Positions 7,960 to 17,572 of a stretch of DNA of 64,000 nt are shown here, piece by piece. The DNA is from Burkholderiales bacterium. GTDB lineage: Bacteria; Pseudomonadota; Gammaproteobacteria; Burkholderiales; Burkholderiaceae_C. Position 1 is the first letter of the stretch. Every line of letters begins with the position of its first letter. Below the pieces are notes generated by a model. The model worked only from the letters and a program-made list of their open reading frames with translations. It was not told where the DNA came from and did no database searches. The stretch covers positions 57,148-121,147 of the forward strand of contig RXJV01000001.1 in NCBI GenBank assembly GCA_003963075.1. The letters are read 5' to 3'. The position numbers and the translations under genes are program-made.

Positions 7960-9732
7960 CTAGCCAGCACCGAGCCGGATCGGTGCGTCGTTGCGGCAGA
8001 CACGGTTGCGGCCCTCGGCCTTGGCGGCATACAGGGCCCGGTCGGCCTCGCGGAACAGGCCGTCCAGGTCGATCAGGTTGCGCGGTTCGGCACAGGCGAT
8101 GCCGAAGCTGGCGGTCAGTTGCAGGGTCGGGCCGTCGGGCGGCGTGATCGTCGTGCCGGCCAGCTTGGCGCGCAGCCGCTCGGCGAGCCGCACCGCCTCG
8201 TCCGGCCGGCAGTCGGCCGCCAGGATGACGAACTCTTCACCACCATGGCGGGCCAGCAGCTCGCCGTCGCGGACCTCGGAGCGCGCGAGTTCCGCCGTCG
8301 CGCGCAACACGGCGTCACCCACCGGGTGGCCGTGCAGGTCGTTGACATGCTTGAAGTGGTCCAGGTCGAAGACGACGAGGGCGACCGCCCAGCCGTGGCG
8401 GCGTGCCTGCGCGAGCAGCCCGGCGGCGCGCTCGACAAAGGCGCGGCGGTTCGGCAGGCCGGTCAGGAAGTCGGTGTCGCTGGCCACGCGCAGCTGCTCG
8501 ATCAGCCGCTCACGCTCCAGCTCCAGCGCCCGGCTGCGCAGCATGGCGTCGCGCAGCGCCGCGACGGCGCGCTGCAGGTCGCCGATTTCGTCGCGGCGGG
8601 TCGCCGCCGGCAGCCGGCTGTCGGGCAGCTCGCGGCCGCCCATGACAGTGCGCAGCGCCCGCGTGCCGCGCAGCAGCGGCAGCAGCACCCGGTGGCGGAT
8701 CAGCAGGAACACCGTCAACTCGATGCAAAGCACCGCACCACCCAGGGCCGCGTTGATGGCCACGCGCTGTCGCGCGAGGGCCACCCGCTCACCGGCCTGG
8801 TCGCGGGCGGCGGCGAACAAGGTGTCGCGCAGCTCGACGATGCTCTTCATTGGCGGCACGTAGCGGGCGACGAAGGCCACCGCGTCGTGGCCGTAGGCCT
8901 CGCCGTTCAGGCCGCGCTCGGCCAGGGCGCGCACGAAGGGGAGGCCTTCGGCGAAGTAGCTCGCCTCCATGGCCCGGATGGCGGCCTGCAGCGAGGCATC
9001 GGCATGACTGGCACGCGCCTGCAGGTTGATCAGCCGGCGCAACTGCTCGATGCGCCCCATCAGCAGCGGGATCTCGCGCTGCTCTTCGCGGCCAAGCGGC
9101 TGCTGGGTGGCCAGGGGCACGGTGAACTGCGAGCCCAGCCGCCCGGCGTATTCGCGCAGCTCGGCCGCATACCGTGCACCGACCAGGGGCATGGCCAACT
9201 CAGGGTAGATGGCCTCGGCCGCAGCCGACTGCGTCGTGACCGCGCCGAGCAGGGTGTCGACGACGCCGAACATCAGGTCGATCGGCCGGCGCGTGATGCG
9301 CTGGTCGGGCGCGCTGCGCTGGACCTGCGACAGCGCGGCGACGCGGTCCACCTCGGCGCGGGCCCGTACCAGCTCGCGACGCGCCTGGGCCAGCTGGGCA
9401 CGGGCCGCGACCGCGGTGACATCGTCCGGGTCATTCCAGGCGGCGTCGGCCTCGTCGAAGGCCGCATCGGTGGTGCGGCGGAATTCGTCGAGCCGCTGGC
9501 GCCGGGCGGGGTCGGGCGGTTCGGCATCAGTCAGCACCGGGATGGTCGGCCCCCGTTCGGCCGACGCCTTCTCCGCGGCCTTCATGCCCAGGTAGGCGCG
9601 CTGCATCGCGCGCAGCCCCTGCTCTGCCGCTTGGACCTCGGCCCGGTCGGCCCAGATCGAGCGCAGCAGCAGCGCGCTGACGAGCGCCAGCAGCAAACCG
9701 GTCGTGAGCAGGAACAGGCGGGACAGGCGCAT
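7960..9732 (-). CDS. Membrane diguanylate cyclase (HAMP-GGDEF)
   Basis: This 590-residue protein has an N-terminal membrane segment, a periplasmic helical sensor of about 300 residues, a second membrane segment (LGGAVLCIELTVFLLI), a HAMP linker and a GGDEF domain. The GGDEF domain shows DFLTGLPNRRAF, the DLDHFKHVND metal site and the active-site loop GGEEF, so it should make cyclic di-GMP from GTP. The inhibitory site before the loop reads RDGE rather than RxxD, so product inhibition may be weak or absent. The start is the ATG at 9732; the TTG at 9741 is less likely. It is divergent from the M20 peptidase gene. Confidence 0.92.
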   Translation of the reverse strand: MRLSRLFLLTTGLLLALVSALLLRSIWADRAEVQAAEQGLRAMQRAYLGMKAAEKASAERGPTIPVLTDAEPPDPARRQRLDEFRRTTDAAFDEADAAWNDPDDVTAVAARAQLAQARRELVRARAEVDRVAALSQVQRSAPDQRITRRPIDLMFGVVDTLLGAVTTQSAAAEAIYPELAMPLVGARYAAELREYAGRLGSQFTVPLATQQPLGREEQREIPLLMGRIEQLRRLINLQARASHADASLQAAIRAMEASYFAEGLPFVRALAERGLNGEAYGHDAVAFVARYVPPMKSIVELRDTLFAAARDQAGERVALARQRVAINAALGGAVLCIELTVFLLIRHRVLLPLLRGTRALRTVMGGRELPDSRLPAATRRDEIGDLQRAVAALRDAMLRSRALELERERLIEQLRVASDTDFLTGLPNRRAFVERAAGLLAQARRHGWAVALVVFDLDHFKHVNDLHGHPVGDAVLRATAELARSEVRDGELLARHGGEEFVILAADCRPDEAVRLAERLRAKLAGTTITPPDGPTLQLTASFGIACAEPRNLIDLDGLFREADRALYAAKAEGRNRVCRNDAPIRLGAG

Positions 9733-9805
9733 GGCGGGCAAGATGGTCCGCCATTATCGAAGCGCCTAAACTGACCGCTCGCGCCACGAGCGCCAGGAGT
9801 ACGCC

Positions 9806-11281
9806 ATGAATGCACGAGATCCGCAGCTGCCCCTGCAGGCCGACGAGGCCAGCGCGTTGGGCGCCTTTGCCGAGCGTGTCTGGGATGAGGAGATCGTCCC
9901 CGCGCTGACCGACTACATCGCCATCCCGGCCAAGAGCCCGATGTTCGACGCCGACTGGGCGGCCCATGGCCACCTTGAGAAGGTGCTGACCGAGGCTGCG
10001 GCCTGGGTCGAGAGCAAGAAGGTCGCCGGCCTGACGCTGGAAGTGGTGCGCATCCCGGGCCGCACGCCGGTCATCTTCTTCGAGGTGCCGTCGACCAAGC
10101 CGGGATCGGACGACACTGTCGTGCTCTACGGCCACCTGGACAAGCAGCCCGAGTTCAGCGGCTGGCGCAGCGACCTGGGCCCCTGGACGCCCAAGTACGA
10201 GAACGGCCTGCTCTACGGCCGTGGCGGCGCGGACGACGGCTATGCGGTCTATGCCTCCCTCACCGCCATCATGGCGCTGGACCAGCAGGGCATCCCGCGC
10301 CCGCGCTGCGTGGGCCTGATCGAGACCTGCGAGGAAAGCGGCTCCTATGACCTGCCGGCCTATATCGACCTGCTCAAGCCCCGGCTCGGCAATGTCTCGC
10401 TGGTGGTCTGCCTGGACTCCGGCGCCGGCAACTACGACCAGCTCTGGCTGACCACTTCGCTGCGCGGCATGGTGTCGGGTGTGCTCAAGGTGGAGGTGCT
10501 GACCGAGGGCATCCACAGCGGCGACGCGTCCGGCGCGGTGCCGTCGAGCTTCCGCATCCTGCGCCAGGTGCTGGACCGGCTGGAGGACAGCAAGACCGGC
10601 CGGCTGCTGCCCGAGAGCTTCCACTGCGAGATCCCCGGTGTGCGCCTGGAGCAGGCGCGGGCGACCGCGGCCATCCTGAAGGAGGAGGTCTACAAGCGCA
10701 TGCCCTGGGCCTGCGGTGCGGACGGCGGCCCGGTGCTGCCGGTGACGACCGACCCGGTCGAGGTGCTGCTGAACCGCACCTGGCGGCCGACGCTGTCGGT
10801 GGTCGGTGCCGAAGGCTTCCCGGAACTGAAGAACGCCGGCAATGTGCTGCGGCCCTACACGGCCTTCAAGCTCAGCCTGCGCCTGCCGCCGCTGGTGGAC
10901 GGCAACGAGGCCGCGCTCAGGCTCAAGGCCCTGCTGGAGGACAACGCGCCCTACAACGCCAAGGTCACCTTCACGCCCGATGGCCGCGCCGGCGCCTTTG
11001 GCGCCACCGGCTGGAACACGCCGGAGCTGTCGCCCTGGCTCAGCCAGGCCCTGAACGAGGCCAGCCAGGCCCACTTCGGCGCGCCGGTGGGCTATATCGG
11101 CCAGGGCGGCACCATCCCGCTGATGAGCATGCTGCAAAAGGGCTTCCCGGCCGCGCAGATGATGGTCTGCGGCGTGCTGGGCCCCAAGAGCAATGCCCAT
11201 GGGCCCAACGAGTTCCTGCACGTGCCCTATGGCAAGCGGCTGACGGCGGCGGTCGCACAGGTCATGGCGGCTCATCCCTGA
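9806..11281 (+). CDS. M20-family metallopeptidase
   Basis: The 491-residue protein has the metal-ligand set of M20 (ArgE/DapE/CPG2) hydrolases: the histidine and aspartate in YGHLDKQPE, an aspartate in GRGGADDGY, the glutamate pair in ETCEESGS, an aspartate in CLDSGAGNYD and a late histidine in SNAHGPNEF. The dimerisation domain lies in the middle. These enzymes remove amino-acid or acyl groups from small peptides and conjugates in the cytoplasm. AGGAG at 9795-9799 precedes the ATG. The LysR gene follows after 13 bases on the same strand. The substrate is not predictable. Confidence 0.9.
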   Translation: MNARDPQLPLQADEASALGAFAERVWDEEIVPALTDYIAIPAKSPMFDADWAAHGHLEKVLTEAAAWVESKKVAGLTLEVVRIPGRTPVIFFEVPSTKPGSDDTVVLYGHLDKQPEFSGWRSDLGPWTPKYENGLLYGRGGADDGYAVYASLTAIMALDQQGIPRPRCVGLIETCEESGSYDLPAYIDLLKPRLGNVSLVVCLDSGAGNYDQLWLTTSLRGMVSGVLKVEVLTEGIHSGDASGAVPSSFRILRQVLDRLEDSKTGRLLPESFHCEIPGVRLEQARATAAILKEEVYKRMPWACGADGGPVLPVTTDPVEVLLNRTWRPTLSVVGAEGFPELKNAGNVLRPYTAFKLSLRLPPLVDGNEAALRLKALLEDNAPYNAKVTFTPDGRAGAFGATGWNTPELSPWLSQALNEASQAHFGAPVGYIGQGGTIPLMSMLQKGFPAAQMMVCGVLGPKSNAHGPNEFLHVPYGKRLTAAVAQVMAAHP

Positions 11282-11294
11282 GCGGCGCGGACGG

Positions 11295-12242
11295 ATGGAC
11301 CAGCTCCGCGCGATCAAGGTTTTTGTCCGCGTCATCGACGAAGGCAGCTTTGCCGCCGCGGCGCGGGCCCTGGACCTGGCACCCGCGGTCGTCACGCGCC
11401 TGGTGGCCGAGCTGGAGGAGCACCTCGGCACGCGGCTGCTGAACCGCACGACGCGCCGGCTGGCGCTGACCGAGATCGGCGAGGCCTACCTGGAGCGGGC
11501 GCGGCGCATTCTGGCCGATGTCGACGAGGCCGCGGCCCTGGCGGCCTCGGCGACACAGGAGGTGCGCGGCCTGCTGCGCGTGCTCAGCCCGCCGGCGATC
11601 GCGGTACACCAGCTGGCCAAGCATCTGCCCAAGTTCCACCGCAAATACCCGCTGGTGACGCTGGAGATCACCTCGCCGGGGCCCGTGGACACCGTGGACG
11701 ACGCCTATGACCTGACCATCTTCCTGACCCGCGAGGTGCCGGACGGTGACTTCATCGCCCGGCGTCTCGCACGCAGCGAATTCATCATGTGCGCCTCGCC
11801 CGATTACCTGGACGAGCGCGGCCGGCCGGAGCACCCGCGGGATCTGCGCCAGCACGACGCCCTGCTGCCGCCGACGCCGTCCCTGATGCGCGGTCTGACG
11901 CTGCAGCGCGGCGACGGCACCGAGGAGATCACCCTGCCCATCGTGCCCTCGCGCGCCGCGCTGTCCACCACGCACATGGACACCAACTACGCGGCAGCCC
12001 TGCACGGGCTGGGCGTCGCCGGCCTGCCCAGCTTCATGGTGGAGGACGCGCTGCTGGAGCAGGCGCTCGAACGCGTGATGCCGCAGTGGAGCCTGTTCAG
12101 CACGACGCTGTGGGCCGGCATGCCGACACGCAAATACGTGCCGGCGCGTACCCGCGCCTTTCTCGACTTCCTCGTCGAGATCTTTGGCGGCGAAGACCGG
12201 GACCCGTGGCTGGTGGCCGCCGGCTGCACCACCTGTCCGTGA
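11295..12242 (+). CDS. LysR-family transcriptional regulator
   Basis: This 315-residue protein has an N-terminal winged helix-turn-helix (IKVFVRVIDEGSFAAAARAL, then TRLVAELEEHLGTRLLNRTT) and a type-2 periplasmic-binding-like effector domain. It is closest to the CrgA/DmlR-type subgroup. Being 13 bases after the peptidase gene on the same strand is unusual, since LysR genes are normally divergent from their targets; it may be co-transcribed and autoregulated. Its TGA abuts the stop of the convergent gene, so the two stops form the palindrome TGATCA at 12240-12245. Confidence 0.93.
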   Translation: MDQLRAIKVFVRVIDEGSFAAAARALDLAPAVVTRLVAELEEHLGTRLLNRTTRRLALTEIGEAYLERARRILADVDEAAALAASATQEVRGLLRVLSPPAIAVHQLAKHLPKFHRKYPLVTLEITSPGPVDTVDDAYDLTIFLTREVPDGDFIARRLARSEFIMCASPDYLDERGRPEHPRDLRQHDALLPPTPSLMRGLTLQRGDGTEEITLPIVPSRAALSTTHMDTNYAAALHGLGVAGLPSFMVEDALLEQALERVMPQWSLFSTTLWAGMPTRKYVPARTRAFLDFLVEIFGGEDRDPWLVAAGCTTCP

Positions 12243-12788
12243 TCAGCGCAGGCTGAAGCCCAGCTCGAAAAGCTCCGGGTGGCGGGACTCCATCGCCCGC
12301 TTGAGCGGCGCCAGCGCGACATAGCGGCTGGATGTTTTCGCCACATGGGCCAGCAGCCGGCGCTCGTCGGCATGGCCCTGCCCCAGCAGCAGCAGATGCC
12401 GGCGCAGCGCGCTCCACTCCAGCCGGCGCCAATACTCGCCGAAGTCGGCCGCCAGCGCCTCGTCGAGCTGGCCGGCAGCGCGGCAGGCCTCCCAGTGACG
12501 CACCGCCCAGTCGATCTCCTGGGCCTCGTCCCAGGCGAGCTCCGGCGGGCGCAGCAACGCAGCGAGGGCGTCGGTGGCGCTGCCGGCTGGCGCGTCCTCG
12601 ACCAGGCGCTGCAGCACCGGCTCCAGCCCGGCGTCGGCAATGCGGGCCAGGCCGGCGCGCAGGGCCGCCGTGTCCGGCGGCGACAGCGCTTCGGGCTGGG
12701 CGCGGAGCGCGGCGCAGGCTGCGCGCATCAGCCGGTCGACGTCATCGGGCTGGGCGCGCAGGGCGGCGATCAGGTCGGCAGGTGTCAT
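12243..12788 (-). CDS. AmgK-like C-terminal remnant, kinase core missing
   Basis: The C-terminal half of this 181-residue protein matches what I know of the end of AmgK, the sugar kinase of peptidoglycan recycling. Matching pieces are WDEAQEIDWAVRHWEACRAAG, DFGEYWRRLEWSALRRHLLLLG and a final SSRYVALAPLKRAM. It is also in the usual amgK place, divergent from lptD. However, the N-terminal kinase lobe and the catalytic HxD/N motif of the phosphotransferase fold are absent, and murU, normally next to amgK, is not here. It may be a decayed pseudo-kinase or a repurposed fragment. The reading frame is intact. The family call rests on memory of AmgK sequences. Confidence 0.6.
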   Translation of the reverse strand: MTPADLIAALRAQPDDVDRLMRAACAALRAQPEALSPPDTAALRAGLARIADAGLEPVLQRLVEDAPAGSATDALAALLRPPELAWDEAQEIDWAVRHWEACRAAGQLDEALAADFGEYWRRLEWSALRRHLLLLGQGHADERRLLAHVAKTSSRYVALAPLKRAMESRHPELFELGFSLR

Positions 12789-12805
12789 GGGAAGCAGAGC
12801 CCTCG

Positions 12806-12822
12806 TGGATAATGAAATTCTA
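12806..12822. promoter_or_regulatory. Possible back-to-back -10 elements between the AmgK-like gene and lptD
   Basis: GATAAT at 12808-12813 on the plus strand faces lptD, and TAGAAT read on the minus strand at 12822-12817 faces the AmgK-like gene. This AT-rich patch stands out in the GC-rich gap. No convincing -35 elements were identified, so this is a weak prediction. Confidence 0.35.
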
Positions 12823-12860
12823 AGAACCGCCGGCCCCGGCCTGCCTCAGTCAACGAGCCT

Positions 12861-15239
12861 TTGCCGCCCGTGCCGCGCCCGCCCCGCCCGCCCCAACCCA
12901 CCCCGCTGTCGACCCTCATCACCCTGGCCCTTTGCGCCTGGGGCCCGGCTTTGGCACAGCAGCCGCCGGCCGATGATGCGCCGCTGCTGCTGAGGGGCAG
13001 CCGCCTGTTGGGCGCGCCTGCCCAGGCCGGCGCCAAGCCGGCCCTGGTGATCGGCGCGGGCAAGCTTGCTGCCCAGGTCGACCAGACCGCCGAAGCGACC
13101 GATGGCGTCGAGCTGCGCTACGGAGAGCTGGTGCTGCGGGCGGACAAGCTGCACTACCGCGTCGTGGAAGACCTCGCCAAGGCCGAGGGCCAGGTCAACA
13201 TCAGCCACAAGGGCAATGTGTTCACCGGCCCGGCGCTGCAGCTGTATGTGAGCCGCTTCGAGGGTGAGTTCCTGACGCCGAGCTTCTTCCTCGGCAGCAC
13301 CGGCGGCTCCGGCAAGGCCAAGGTGATCAATTTCGTCGACAGCGAGCACCTGACGGCCACGCAGGGCACCTACACCAGCTGCCCGGTCAACGAGGACCAG
13401 GAGCCGGCCTGGCAGATCTCGACCCGCAGCATGCGCATGGACCTGGCCGCGAACGAAGGGCAGGCCGACGGCGCGGTGCTGCGCTTTCTTGGCGTGCCCA
13501 TCCTGGCCGCGCCCAGCCTGAGCTTCCCGCTGAGCTCGGCGCGCAAGTCCGGCTGGCTGCCGCCCAATATCTTTCTGGACAACCGCAGCGGCTTCGAGTT
13601 CGGCGTGCCCTATTACTGGAACATCGCGCCGCAGCGCGATGCGACCTTCACGCCCTTCGTGATGACGAAGCGCGGTGTGGGCCTGGACAGCGAGTTCCGC
13701 TACCTGGAGCCCGACCACAGCGGCCGAATCAACATCGACCTGCTGCCCGGCGATCGCGTGTTCGGCCATACACGCTGGAACCTGAAGCTCAACAACGACG
13801 GCAGGTTCGGCGACTGGCGTTACCGCCTCAGAAGCGAACGGGTCTCCGACGACGACTACTGGAAGGACCTGTCGCGCCGGGTCGAGAGCCAGACGCCCCG
13901 CCTGCTCGGCAGCGACCTGAATGTCAGCCGCCGCAAGGAGCTGTTCTGGGGCACGATCGACACCTATGCCCGGGTTCAGCACTGGCAGAGCCTGCAGGGC
14001 AGCGACGCGCTGTCCCAGTTCGACACGCCCTACCAGCGCAGTCCCCAGCTCGGGGTGCGCGTGACGACGGCGGCCGACGAGGCCGTGCTGGACAGCTTTC
14101 GTCCCTGGGGCCGCAAGGCACGCCTGGAAGGCGGGCTGGAGCTGGAGTACAACCGTTTCGACCTGCCCGCATCGGCCCGGGCCGGCCAGGCACGTGGTGG
14201 CCAGCGGGTGCACGCCCTCGGGCATGTCTCGACGCCGCTCGGCGGCGAGGCCTGGTGGCTGATTCCGCGGGTGGCATTCAACGCCGCGGCCTACGATCTG
14301 GACCGCCCGCTGACCGATGGCCGCACGCGGCTGCGCCGCGTCATTCCGACGCTCAGCGTCGACCACGGCTGGATCTTCGAGCGCGACACGACGCTGTTCG
14401 GCCGCGACATGCGCCAGAGCCTGGAGCCGCGCCTGCTCTACGTGAACACGCCGCTGCGCGACCAGTCGACGCTGCCCAACTTCGACTCGGCGGCCAAGGA
14501 CTTCAACTTCGATTCGATCTACACCGACAACCAGTTCTCCGGTGTCGACCGGGTGTCGGATCTGCACGCCGTGAGCGTCGGCGCCACCAGCCGCTGGGTC
14601 AGCACGGCCCGTGGCGAGGAGGTGCTGCGCTTGGGCGCGGTGCAGCGCTTCCTGTTCCGCGACCAGTTCGTCACGCCCGATGGCCGGCCCGTCACGCAAC
14701 GGTTTTCTGACCTGCTGCTGGCCGCGGCCGCCCACCTGGAGGAGCGCTGGTGGGCCGATGGCACGCTGGAGTTCAACCCGGAGACGGGGCGCTCGGAGCG
14801 CTCGGTCGTGCGCGCGCGTTACGCGCCGGGGCCGTTCAAGACGCTGAGCCTGGCCTATCGCTTCGCGCGCGACCAGAGTGAGCAGCTGGAGCTGGCCTGG
14901 CAATGGCCGATCGCCGGTCGGCCGGTCACGCAGCGGTCCGAGACGAGCTGCGGCGGCGCCTGGTACAGCGCCGGTCGGGTGCAGTATTCGTTGCGCGACA
15001 AGCGGCTGACGGACTCGGTCGCCGGCTTCGAGTACGACGCCGGCTGCTGGGTGATGCGCTTCGGCCTCGAGCGGCTGTCCACCGGCCGCGCCGAAACCAA
15101 CACCCGCCTGATGCTGCAGCTGGAGCTGGTTGGGCTGTCGCAGCTGGGATCGAACGCCCTCAAGGTCTTGAAGGACAATGTGCCCGGTTACCGCAGGCTG
15201 AGTTCCGATCGCTCGCCGAGTTCAGATTTCCTACCATGA
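12861..15239 (+). CDS. lptD: LPS-assembly outer-membrane protein LptD
   Basis: The 792-residue product has a hydrophobic leader ending ALAQQ, an N-terminal OstA/LptA-like jellyroll (LVLRADKLHYRVVEDLAKAEG) and a long C-terminal beta-barrel. LptD with LptE inserts lipopolysaccharide into the outer leaflet of the outer membrane. Cysteines in TYTSCPV and near the C-terminus (SETSCGG, DAGCWVM) are placed like those forming the essential disulfides. No ATG is available; the start is TTG at 12861 or GTG at 12870, neither with a good ribosome site. The stop overlaps surA (ATGATG at 15236-15241), giving the conserved lptD-surA order. Confidence 0.95.
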   Translation: MPPVPRPPRPPQPTPLSTLITLALCAWGPALAQQPPADDAPLLLRGSRLLGAPAQAGAKPALVIGAGKLAAQVDQTAEATDGVELRYGELVLRADKLHYRVVEDLAKAEGQVNISHKGNVFTGPALQLYVSRFEGEFLTPSFFLGSTGGSGKAKVINFVDSEHLTATQGTYTSCPVNEDQEPAWQISTRSMRMDLAANEGQADGAVLRFLGVPILAAPSLSFPLSSARKSGWLPPNIFLDNRSGFEFGVPYYWNIAPQRDATFTPFVMTKRGVGLDSEFRYLEPDHSGRINIDLLPGDRVFGHTRWNLKLNNDGRFGDWRYRLRSERVSDDDYWKDLSRRVESQTPRLLGSDLNVSRRKELFWGTIDTYARVQHWQSLQGSDALSQFDTPYQRSPQLGVRVTTAADEAVLDSFRPWGRKARLEGGLELEYNRFDLPASARAGQARGGQRVHALGHVSTPLGGEAWWLIPRVAFNAAAYDLDRPLTDGRTRLRRVIPTLSVDHGWIFERDTTLFGRDMRQSLEPRLLYVNTPLRDQSTLPNFDSAAKDFNFDSIYTDNQFSGVDRVSDLHAVSVGATSRWVSTARGEEVLRLGAVQRFLFRDQFVTPDGRPVTQRFSDLLLAAAAHLEERWWADGTLEFNPETGRSERSVVRARYAPGPFKTLSLAYRFARDQSEQLELAWQWPIAGRPVTQRSETSCGGAWYSAGRVQYSLRDKRLTDSVAGFEYDAGCWVMRFGLERLSTGRAETNTRLMLQLELVGLSQLGSNALKVLKDNVPGYRRLSSDRSPSSDFLP

Positions 15240-16546
15240 TGCATCGCCTCGCTCCCCCCTTCCTCGCCGTGACGCTGGCCCTGGCAGCACTCCAGGTGCC
15301 GGCCCAGGCGCCCGCGCTGCAGCCCGGGGACTACATCGCTGCCGTCGTCAACCAGGACGTCGTCGCCGCCAGCGAGGTCGTCCAGCGCACCGAGCAGCTG
15401 CGGCAGAAGGCGCGCCAGCAGGGCGAAGTCATGCCGGAGACCGCCGGCCTGCGCAAGCAGGCCTTGGAGGCGCTGATCGAGGACCGCGTTCTCGTCACCT
15501 ATGCCCGCGAGACCGGCGCCCGCATCGACGAGGCCGAGCTCGATCGGGTGGTGGCCAACGTCGCCGCACAGAACAAGCTGACCCTGGAGCAGCTGCGTGA
15601 GCGCCTGAAGCTCGATGGCACCGACTACAAGAGCTTCCGCGAGAACCTGCGCGATCAGATGATGACCGAGCGCGTGCGCGAACGCGAGGTGCAGGGCCGC
15701 ATCCGGGTGAGCGACGCCGAGATCGACGCCTGGATCGAAAAGAAACGCGCCGCGCTGGAGCAGGGGGGGCAGATCAATCTCGCCCAGGTGCTGGTGTCGG
15801 TGCCCGAGGGCGCGCCGCAGAGCCTTGTCGACGAGCGCCGTGCGATCGCGCAGGCCGCTTTGGTGCGTGTTCAGGGGGGCGAGGACTTTGCGAAGGTCGC
15901 CCGCGAAGTTTCAGAAGACGGCAACAAGGCGCGTGGTGGCCAGATCGGCCTGCGTCCGGCAGACCGTTTGCCGGACATCTTTGTCGAGGCCGTGAAGGGG
16001 CTGAAGACCGGTGATGTCGTGCCCCAACTGCTGCGCAGCGGCGCGGGCTTCCATGTCCTCAAGGTCGTCGAGCGCCAGGGGGCGGCGTCGCTGACACAGA
16101 GCCAGCAGACGCATGCGCGCCACATCCTGTTGCGCCCGTCGGCGCAGCTGACGGCCGAGGTCGCGGCGCGCCGCATGAATGAGTACAAGCGCCAGATCGA
16201 ATCCGGCCAGGCCACGTTCGAGGCCCTGGCCCGTGCCAACTCGGAAGACGGCAGCGCTGAAGCCGGCGGCGATCTTGGCTGGATGGGGGCCGGCGGCTTC
16301 GTGCCGGAATTCGAGGAGGCGATGAATGCGCTGCCGCTGGGTGGCATTTCGCCGCCGGTGATGTCCCGCTTCGGTCTGCACCTGATCCAGGTGTTGGAGC
16401 GCCGCACCGTCGAGATCGAACCCAAGCAACTTCGCGAGCAGGCCCGCAGCGCGCTTCGGGAACAGAAGTACGACGAGGCCTACCAGGACTGGGTCAAGGA
16501 CCTGCGCGCCAAGGCCTTCGTCGAAGTGCGCGAATGGCTCGACTGA
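15236..16546 (+). CDS. surA: Periplasmic chaperone and peptidyl-prolyl isomerase SurA
   Basis: The 436-residue product has a signal peptide ending VPAQA, an N-terminal SurA chaperone domain ([16 protein letters not shown]) and two parvulin-type isomerase domains at roughly residues 180-280 and 290-395; the second is the more typical ([25 protein letters not shown]). SurA escorts outer-membrane proteins, including LptD, through the periplasm. Two in-frame ATGs (15236 and 15239) overlap the lptD stop; I chose the first. The 3' end overlaps rsmA by 13 bases. The pdxA gene usually found between surA and rsmA is absent. Confidence 0.95.
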   Translation: MMHRLAPPFLAVTLALAALQVPAQAPALQPGDYIAAVVNQDVVAASEVVQRTEQLRQKARQQGEVMPETAGLRKQALEALIEDRVLVTYARETGARIDEAELDRVVANVAAQNKLTLEQLRERLKLDGTDYKSFRENLRDQMMTERVREREVQGRIRVSDAEIDAWIEKKRAALEQGGQINLAQVLVSVPEGAPQSLVDERRAIAQAALVRVQGGEDFAKVAREVSEDGNKARGGQIGLRPADRLPDIFVEAVKGLKTGDVVPQLLRSGAGFHVLKVVERQGAASLTQSQQTHARHILLRPSAQLTAEVAARRMNEYKRQIESGQATFEALARANSEDGSAEAGGDLGWMGAGGFVPEFEEAMNALPLGGISPPVMSRFGLHLIQVLERRTVEIEPKQLREQARSALREQKYDEAYQDWVKDLRAKAFVEVREWLD

Positions 16547-17334
16547 CGTCCCATATTCCGCGCAAGCGCTTTGGCCAGCATTTCCTGACCGACACGGCGC
16601 TGATCGACGCCATCGTCGACCTGATCGACCCGCAGCCGGGTGAGACCCTGGTCGAGATCGGCCCCGGGCTCGGCGCGATGACGCTGCCGCTGCTGGCCAG
16701 ACACCGGCCGCTGACCGTCATCGAACTGGACCGTGACCTGGCCGCCCGGCTCCGCGCCCGCGACGATGTCGAGGTCATCGAAAGCGATGTGCTGAAGGTC
16801 GATTTCCGGGCGCTGGCAGCCTCCAAGGGGGCGCGGCTGCGCGTCGTCGGCAACCTGCCCTACAACATCTCGACCCCCATCCTTTTTCATCTGCTGGAGG
16901 CGGTGGACGACGTGGTCGACCAGCACTTCATGCTCCAGAAGGAGGTCGTCGACCGCATGGCTGCCGGGCCGGGCGGCAAGGACTACGGCCGCCTGAGCGT
17001 GATGCTGCAGTGGCGCTACGACATCGAATCCGTGCTCGACGTGCCGCCCGAGGCCTTCGACCCGCCGCCGCGGGTGGACTCGGCGATTGTGCGCATGCTG
17101 CCGCTCAAGACGCCGCCGGTGGTGGATGCGAAGCTGCTCGGTGAGCTGGTCGCCAGTGCCTTCTCGCAGCGCCGCAAGCTGCTACGTCACAGCCTCGGCC
17201 ATTGGCTGGCCGAGCGCGGCTACGGTGGTGACTTCGACCTGCAGCGTCGGGCCGAGGAAGTCCCCGTCCATGAATTCGTGGACCTGGCCCTTGCCGTCCA
17301 AGCCCAGATGCCAGAAGCAACAAAGCCCGCCTAG
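16534..17334 (+). CDS. rsmA: 16S rRNA (adenine1518/1519-N6) dimethyltransferase RsmA
   Basis: The 266-residue protein shows KRFGQHFL near the start, the S-adenosylmethionine site [10 protein letters not shown], an acidic ligand in VIELD and the catalytic NLPYNIS motif, all diagnostic of KsgA/RsmA. It dimethylates two adenines in helix 45 of 16S rRNA during small-subunit assembly. Length is normal. The start overlaps the end of surA, so it is translated as part of the lptD-surA-rsmA unit. Its TAG stop codon is the loop of the terminator hairpin that follows. Confidence 0.97.
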   Translation: MARLTSHIPRKRFGQHFLTDTALIDAIVDLIDPQPGETLVEIGPGLGAMTLPLLARHRPLTVIELDRDLAARLRARDDVEVIESDVLKVDFRALAASKGARLRVVGNLPYNISTPILFHLLEAVDDVVDQHFMLQKEVVDRMAAGPGGKDYGRLSVMLQWRYDIESVLDVPPEAFDPPPRVDSAIVRMLPLKTPPVVDAKLLGELVASAFSQRRKLLRHSLGHWLAERGYGGDFDLQRRAEEVPVHEFVDLALAVQAQMPEATKPA

Positions 17335-17348
17335 GGCGGGCTTTGTTT
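17321..17348 (+). terminator. Intrinsic terminator of the lptD-surA-rsmA operon
   Basis: A perfect 11-bp inverted repeat (17321-17331 with 17335-17345) encloses a three-base loop, TAG, which is the rsmA stop codon. A short T-rich run follows. The hairpin therefore begins inside the coding sequence. Confidence 0.75.
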
Positions 17349-17572
17349 CCTGCAGCAGCAGCCGTGGTTCCGGCTCTGCTGGGCCACTGACTGCGCCTCT
17401 TGAGGGCGCCGCCGTCAGCCGGTAGGGGTTGAGTCGTTCAAGCCGCGTTGAGCCACATCGACGTGTCGAAGGCGCTGCACATCATCGGCATATTCATGCC
17501 GAAGTTGGGATTGCCAACCGTCGACTTCGCGCTTTTCGGCGCTGGCTTTTCAACCACCGGGGCCACCTCAGC

